Source of the DNA: Savagea sp.
Lineage (GTDB): Bacteria > Bacillota > Bacilli > Bacillales_A > Planococcaceae
Reading direction: 5' to 3'
DNA: 10,328 nucleotides
NCBI GenBank assembly: GCA_030152265.1
Contig: JASLHQ010000160.1
Span: forward strand, 1 to 10,328
In this document: positions 5,938-10,328 of the stretch, one piece after another
How positions within the stretch are numbered: the stretch's first letter is position 1
Layout: each line of letters opens with the position of its first letter
Position numbers and translations under genes: made by a program
Notes under the pieces: generated by a model
Databases searched by the model: none
Seen by the model: the letters and a program-made list of their open reading frames with translations, nothing else
Told to the model about the DNA's origin: nothing

Positions 5938-6864
5938 TTGAGCAACACGACCCTCGTCATGACAGAACGAGAAATCGAGCAATTAATCGAGCGTTATCAA
6001 TCGAATAAAATCGAACGCAATGCCCCTGGTGTTCGCTTCTGTTTTAAAGTTGGAACGGTCACGGTCACGATTTACAATTCAAAAAAAGTGCTCTTCCAAG
6101 GAAGTGGCGCAACAGAGCTCGCTCAACAATTTGGATCTCCGAATGCTCCCTCTACAAAGCGCCCAAGCAAAAAAACGACAGAGACACATTTACCAGATAA
6201 TCTCGCTAAACTCTCCGTAATCGGTTCTGATGAAACTGGTACGGGCGATTATTTCGGACCGATCACTGTCACTGCATGCTTCGTTCCCGCTTCCGAAATC
6301 GGATGGTTGACAGAATACGGAGTGAAAGATTCAAAGATGTTAACTGATGACATGATGCGACAGATGGCACCTGCATTAAAGGAATCCCTCGTTCATAGTA
6401 CACTCGTTTTACCAAATCCGAAATATAATGAATTACAAGCTTCTGGAATGAGCCAAGGAAAAATGAAAGGGATGATGCACAATCAAGCATTGCTGCACGT
6501 ATTGCGAAAAATGGATGGCGCTTCGTACGATTATATTTTAATCGATCAGTTCGCTGAAGCGAGTACCTACTATCGCTACTTATCAGACGTTCCAACGGTT
6601 GTGAACGAGCGTGTACTATTTGCGACGAAAGCGGAACAAATCCATGTGAGCGTCGCTGCTGCTTCCATTTTAGCTCGTGTCGCTTTTTTAGAAGAGATGG
6701 ACCGCTTATCAGAAATAGCAGGTGTCACCATTCCGAAAGGAGCGAGCTCAAAAGTCGACCAAGTCGCTGCACACATATGGAAACAACGAGGGGAAGACGT
6801 ATTGCGCAGTATGACGAAATGGCATTTTGCGAATACATTGAAAGCGAAGAAAAAATTGACATAA
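5938..6864 (+). CDS. rnhC: Ribonuclease HIII
   Basis: A 308-residue RNase HIII (B. subtilis about 313), which cleaves the RNA strand of RNA-DNA hybrids such as R-loops and Okazaki primers. Residues 1 to about 85 form the TBP-like N-terminal substrate-binding domain (VTVTIYNSKKVLFQGSGA). The RNase H type 2 fold follows. IGSDETGTGDYFGP gives catalytic D98 and E99, LIDQF gives D203, and D274 in GASSKVD is the likely fourth carboxylate. KDSKML (130-135) and VSVAAASILAR (238-247) are conserved in the type 2 family. I chose TTG 5938 over the in-frame ATG at 5896. TTG has a ribosome site, yields the family length and N-terminus, and the 14 extra residues from 5896 look like no RNase HIII. The gene is monocistronic and opposite to its neighbours. 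Confidence 0.95.
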   Translation: MSNTTLVMTEREIEQLIERYQSNKIERNAPGVRFCFKVGTVTVTIYNSKKVLFQGSGATELAQQFGSPNAPSTKRPSKKTTETHLPDNLAKLSVIGSDETGTGDYFGPITVTACFVPASEIGWLTEYGVKDSKMLTDDMMRQMAPALKESLVHSTLVLPNPKYNELQASGMSQGKMKGMMHNQALLHVLRKMDGASYDYILIDQFAEASTYYRYLSDVPTVVNERVLFATKAEQIHVSVAAASILARVAFLEEMDRLSEIAGVTIPKGASSKVDQVAAHIWKQRGEDVLRSMTKWHFANTLKAKKKLT

Positions 6865-6893
6865 AAAAGAACTCCAAAATGGAGTTCTTTTTT
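6863..6893. terminator. Bidirectional terminator shared by rnhC and pheT
   Basis: The perfect stem GAACTCC/GGAGTTC (6869-6875 with 6881-6887) has a 5-base loop. It is flanked by six A (6863-6868) and six T (6888-6893), giving a hairpin plus U-run on either strand. It begins inside the rnhC TAA and ends just before the pheT TAA (6895-6897), so one structure serves both convergent genes. Confidence 0.9.
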
Positions 6894-6894
6894 A

Positions 6895-9309
6895 TTAGGC
6901 ACGCAACGTTGCGTTCGCTTTTTCTGTTAATGCTTTTAATACTTTATCATGCGCTTGTACGACTTCTTCATCCGTCAATGTACGTGTCGGATCGAAATAT
7001 GTGAGAGAGAATGCGACTGATTTTTCATCTGCTGCGACATTGTCCCCTTCATAAAGGTCGAATAGACGTACTTGTTTCAATAATTTTCCGCCTGCTTCAT
7101 GAATAATTTCTTGAAGTGTTGCCACTGTCGTATCGCGTTTCACAACGAGTGCAATATCGCGTGAAATGGATGGGTAGCGAGATACTTGTTCGTAAACGAG
7201 TGCACCTGCTGTTTCATGTAAAATTGCATGTAAATTCAATTCAAAGACGAATGTATCTTTCAAATCTTGTTCTTTTTGAACTGTCGGATGTACTTGACCG
7301 ACAAATCCTACGACGACATCATCGAGTAAAACATGAGCTGTACGGCCAGGGTGCATACCGTCGATTGATGCTGCTTCGTAACGAACACGTTGAGCGAGTC
7401 CGAGTTCAGCGAACAATCCTTCTACGACACCTTTTGCGACGAAGAAGTCAACTTTTTTCGTTTCTCCTTGCCACATATGGTTAAGCCAATCACCTGTCAT
7501 CACTGCTGCGACACGTTCCACTTCTCTCGGAAGCCCATCTTCTTGTTTTCCTAAGTAAACAGAGCCTGTTTCATACATGAGGACTGTTTCATTGCGACGT
7601 GCCACGTTGTACGTTGCGACATCGAGCAAGCTCGGCACTAAACTTTGACGCAATGTGCTATGTTCTTCACTCATCGGCATCATCAATTTCGTCAACGTAT
7701 CTTCTTCGATTGCGTAACGTTGTGATTTCGCTTCACTCGTTAATGAATACGTAATTGCTTGATATAAACCAGCACCTTCTAAATAACGACGTACGATGCG
7801 ACGTTTCGCTTGGTAGTTCGTTAATTTTCCTGGTGTTGTCGCCGTCACTGGTAATGTTTTCGGAATGTTATCATACCCGTACATACGCGCAATTTCTTCC
7901 ACGATGTCTTCTGGAATCGCAAGATCCACTCGACGTGTCGGCGCATCGATAATCATTTTTCCATTTTCAACTGTTGTCGGAATGTTTAAACGACCGAGAA
8001 TCGATAACATTTCCGTTAAACTAATTTTCATACCGAGACGGTTATTCACATCGTCTGGTGATAAAACAATACGTTTCGGTGTGCGATCGAGTTCGTCAAT
8101 AGAAACCGTTCCTTCACACACTTCTCCACCTGCATATTGAGCCATCAATTGAGCCGCACGCTCTCCTGCTAATAAGACGCGGTTCGGATCGACTCCTTTT
8201 TCGAAACGTGCACTTGAATCACTGCGTAAACCGAGTCGACGTGACGTACGACGCACCGTTGCTGGATCGAAGTACGCTGCTTCGATGACGACTGTTGTCG
8301 TATCTTCTGTCACTTCTGAGTTTCCTCCGCCCATGACACCCGCTAATGCGACCGGCTCTTGACCGTTCGTAATGACGAGGTCTGACGCTGTTAATTCACG
8401 TTCTTGTTCGTCTAAAGTCGTCATCTTTTCGCCTTCTTTCGCTAAACGAACGACGATTTCTTTCGAGTTTAATTTATCATAATCGAATGCGTGAAGTGGT
8501 TGACCGAACTCTAATAAAACGAAGTTCGTAATATCCACGACGTTGTTATGCGGGCGAATGCCTGCTGACATTAAAACGTTTTGCATCCACATTGGAGACG
8601 GACCGATTTTAACATTTTTTACAACTTTCGCCGCGTACAACGGGTTTTGTTCTTTCGCATCAATTTGGACTGAAATATAATCCGATGCTCGTTCTGAAAT
8701 CGGATCGTATTGCACCGTAGGCATTTGGATTGGTCGATCTAAAATTGCTCCTACTTCAAATGCGACACCGAGCATGCTCAGTGCATCTGAACGGTTCGGC
8801 GTTAAATCGAACTCATAGACGACGTCGTCTAATCCGATGTAGTTAAGCGCTGAATCGCCAACTTTCGCATCTTCTGGTAAGACGTAAATGCCTTCTGCGA
8901 ATTCTTTCGCGACGACTTTTCCTTCTACTCCGAGTTCTTGAAGTGAACAAATCATACCGTGAGAAGCTTCACCGCGCAGTTTCGCTTTTTTAATTTTAAA
9001 GTTACCTGGAAGGACAGCTCCTGGTAAAGCTGTAATGACTTTTTGTCCTTTCGCTACGTTCGGCGCTCCACAAATAATTTGTTGAAGCTCTTCTCCTCCG
9101 ACGTTCACTTGACAAATGTTTAATCGGTCCGCTTCTGGATGTTTTTCACATTCCACTACTTCTCCGACGACAACATTTTGCATATTGTGTCCGCGCACGA
9201 GTACCGCATCGACTTCAATTCCTGAACGTGTAATGCGCTCCGCAAGTTCAAACACATCTTGATCATCTATTTTGACGTAATCGTTTAACCATTTCGTAGA
9301 TACTAACAT
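6895..9309 (-). CDS. pheT: Phenylalanyl-tRNA synthetase beta subunit
   Basis: A full-length 804-residue PheT, which with PheS forms the alpha2-beta2 enzyme that charges tRNA-Phe. Domains in order are: N-terminal region; tRNA-binding EMAP-like domain at about 42-150 (HPEADRLNICQV, IICGAPNV, LRGEASHGMICSLQELG); B3/4 editing domain at about 215-385 (HNNVVDITNFVLLEFGQPLHAFD around 254-276, GGGNSEV, RFEKGVDP); B5 domain at about 410-483, ending in RRVDLAIPEDIVEEIARMYG; catalytic-like core at about 495-690; and FDX-ACB anticodon-binding domain from about 708 (RYPSISRDIALVV, RLFDLYEGD, LTDEEV). The ATG at 9309 has AAGGAGG eight bases upstream, starting in the pheS stop codon. The gene is co-transcribed with pheS. 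Any regulatory leader would lie before pheS, outside the window. Confidence 0.97.
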   Translation of the reverse strand: MLVSTKWLNDYVKIDDQDVFELAERITRSGIEVDAVLVRGHNMQNVVVGEVVECEKHPEADRLNICQVNVGGEELQQIICGAPNVAKGQKVITALPGAVLPGNFKIKKAKLRGEASHGMICSLQELGVEGKVVAKEFAEGIYVLPEDAKVGDSALNYIGLDDVVYEFDLTPNRSDALSMLGVAFEVGAILDRPIQMPTVQYDPISERASDYISVQIDAKEQNPLYAAKVVKNVKIGPSPMWMQNVLMSAGIRPHNNVVDITNFVLLEFGQPLHAFDYDKLNSKEIVVRLAKEGEKMTTLDEQERELTASDLVITNGQEPVALAGVMGGGNSEVTEDTTTVVIEAAYFDPATVRRTSRRLGLRSDSSARFEKGVDPNRVLLAGERAAQLMAQYAGGEVCEGTVSIDELDRTPKRIVLSPDDVNNRLGMKISLTEMLSILGRLNIPTTVENGKMIIDAPTRRVDLAIPEDIVEEIARMYGYDNIPKTLPVTATTPGKLTNYQAKRRIVRRYLEGAGLYQAITYSLTSEAKSQRYAIEEDTLTKLMMPMSEEHSTLRQSLVPSLLDVATYNVARRNETVLMYETGSVYLGKQEDGLPREVERVAAVMTGDWLNHMWQGETKKVDFFVAKGVVEGLFAELGLAQRVRYEAASIDGMHPGRTAHVLLDDVVVGFVGQVHPTVQKEQDLKDTFVFELNLHAILHETAGALVYEQVSRYPSISRDIALVVKRDTTVATLQEIIHEAGGKLLKQVRLFDLYEGDNVAADEKSVAFSLTYFDPTRTLTDEEVVQAHDKVLKALTEKANATLRA

Positions 9310-9322
9310 GTTCCGTTCCTCC

Positions 9323-10328
9323 TTATTGTTCTGTTCGTCCGAATTGTGAGATGAAGCGCATATCGTTCGTGAAGAAATGACGGATATCTTCCACTCCGTA
9401 TTTCAACATCGCAATACGCTCTTGACCCATACCGAATGCGAATCCTGTCATCGTTTTCGAATCGTATCCTGCCATTTCGAGAACGTTCGGGTGAACCATT
9501 CCACCGCCTAAAATTTCAATCCAGCCTGTTTGTTTACATACGTTACAACCGTCTCCACCACACTTGAAACATGAAATGTCCATTTCAACAGAAGGTTCTG
9601 TAAACGGGAAGAAGCTTGGGCGTAAACGAATTTCACGCTCTTCACCGAACATCTTTTTCGCAAATAGATCGAGCGTTCCTTTTAAATCGCTCATGCGAAT
9701 ATTTTCTCCGACGACGAGTCCTTCAATTTGTGAGAACTGGTGTGAATGTGTCGCGTCATCTGAATCTCGGCGGTACACTTTACCTGGACAAATAATTTTA
9801 ATTGGTGCGCCTTCTTTTTTCTCCATCGTACGCGCTTGAACAGGCGATGTATGTGTACGCAATAATGTCTCTTCTGAAATGTAAAATGAGTCTTGCATAT
9901 CGCGTGCTGGGTGATCTTTCGGTAAGTTCAAAGCTTCGAAGTTGTAAAAGTCACGTTCTACTTCTGGACCTTCCGCAATTTCATACCCCATACTTAAGAA
10001 GAAATCTTCAATTTCTTCTGCTACACGTGTAATCGGGTGATGGTTTCCGACATTGACCGGACGACCTGGTAATGTGACGTCGATCGTTTCTTTTGCTAAT
10101 TGTTCGTTCAATGCTTGCTCTTCTAAAGCCGCTTTTTTACTTTCTAAAAACGTCGTTACTTCTTCACGAATGACATTCACCAATTGCCCCATTTTTGGAC
10201 GTTCTTCCGCTGGAAGTTTTCCCATCCCTTTTAATAAATCGGTAATTGGACCTTTTTTCCCGAGATACTTCACTCGAATGTCATTTAATTCTTTCGTGTC
10301 GAGCGCTTCTTTAATTTTCAATAACGCT
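9323..10328 (-). CDS. pheS: Phenylalanyl-tRNA synthetase alpha subunit, 5' end cut by window
   Basis: The catalytic subunit of phenylalanyl-tRNA synthetase. 334 codons are visible. Compared with B. subtilis PheS (344 aa, recalled), about a dozen N-terminal residues are missing beyond the right edge. The TTG at 10321 is an internal Leu codon in this reading, not the start, since the frame stays open to the edge and family similarity continues. The visible part has the N-terminal tRNA-binding coiled coil (NDIRVKYLGKKGPIT onward) and class II motif 1 (HPITRVAEEIEDFFLSMGY). It also has motif 2 (YRRDSDDATHSHQFSQIEG) and motif 3 (GFAFGMGQERIAMLKYG). A CxxC-x4-CxxC cluster (CFKCGGDGCNVC) of the type seen in Bacillus PheS precedes GGGMVHPNVL. 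It ends FISQFGRTEQ, with TAA 13 nt before pheT. Confidence 0.96.
   Translation of the reverse strand, partial: ALLKIKEALDTKELNDIRVKYLGKKGPITDLLKGMGKLPAEERPKMGQLVNVIREEVTTFLESKKAALEEQALNEQLAKETIDVTLPGRPVNVGNHHPITRVAEEIEDFFLSMGYEIAEGPEVERDFYNFEALNLPKDHPARDMQDSFYISEETLLRTHTSPVQARTMEKKEGAPIKIICPGKVYRRDSDDATHSHQFSQIEGLVVGENIRMSDLKGTLDLFAKKMFGEEREIRLRPSFFPFTEPSVEMDISCFKCGGDGCNVCKQTGWIEILGGGMVHPNVLEMAGYDSKTMTGFAFGMGQERIAMLKYGVEDIRHFFTNDMRFISQFGRTEQ

Noticed and set aside
6269..6902. Two minus-strand open frames opposite rnhC
   Set aside because: They lie entirely or almost entirely over a clearly conserved RNase HIII gene, resemble no family, and one crosses the bidirectional terminator.
10319..10321. 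TTG at 10321 as the start of pheS
   Set aside because: The frame stays open to the window edge, and about a dozen family residues are still missing, so it is an internal Leu codon.
1..10328. Mobile element, CRISPR array, toxin-antitoxin or other defence system
   Set aside because: Genes are tightly packed, all but two are well-known housekeeping families in conserved order, and no transposase, integrase, direct-repeat array or insertion scar is visible.

Overview
The window is an ordinary chromosomal housekeeping segment of a Bacillota bacterium, order Bacillales in the broad sense. Reading from the right edge to the left, the order is pheS-pheT, convergent rnhC, then zapA-cvpA-polX-mutS2-DUF350 (yshE-like) and the start of lcfA. 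From memory this matches the Bacillus subtilis pheS-to-lcfA neighbourhood. The DNA is AT-rich but not extremely so. Strong GGAGG-type ribosome sites, GTG/TTG starts, RNase HIII, MutS2 and PHP-type PolX all fit this group. The PheT N-terminus looks closer to Planococcaceae/Staphylococcus relatives than to Bacillus proper, but I cannot name a genus.

Layout from right to left. pheS (cut at the right edge) and pheT encode the two subunits of phenylalanyl-tRNA synthetase and are separated by only 13 nt. pheT converges on rnhC, and a single hairpin with an A-tract and a T-tract between the two stop codons can serve both. rnhC is the only plus-strand gene. It diverges from zapA across an approximately 140-bp region that carries two back-to-back extended -10 promoters. 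The minus-strand cluster then runs zapA (Z-ring factor), cvpA (membrane protein), polX (gap-filling polymerase/exonuclease), mutS2 (recombination/ribosome-collision ATPase) and a DUF350 membrane protein. A small 29-codon membrane ORF, below usual annotation cut-offs, follows just before a strong terminator. A hairpin-plus-U-run between cvpA and polX looks like an internal terminator or attenuator. The left edge holds the first 67 codons of lcfA with its own promoter and a cre-like CcpA operator.

The theme is DNA maintenance and division: ribonucleotide removal (RnhC), repair synthesis (PolX), MutS2 and ZapA, flanked by translation (PheST) and fatty-acid degradation (LcfA). I see no mobile element, CRISPR array, tRNA/rRNA or phage gene, and no candidate for a new multi-gene system. 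Points worth a second look are the small membrane ORF, the cvpA/polX terminator, the cre site before lcfA, the rnhC start-site correction and the compact divergent promoter region.
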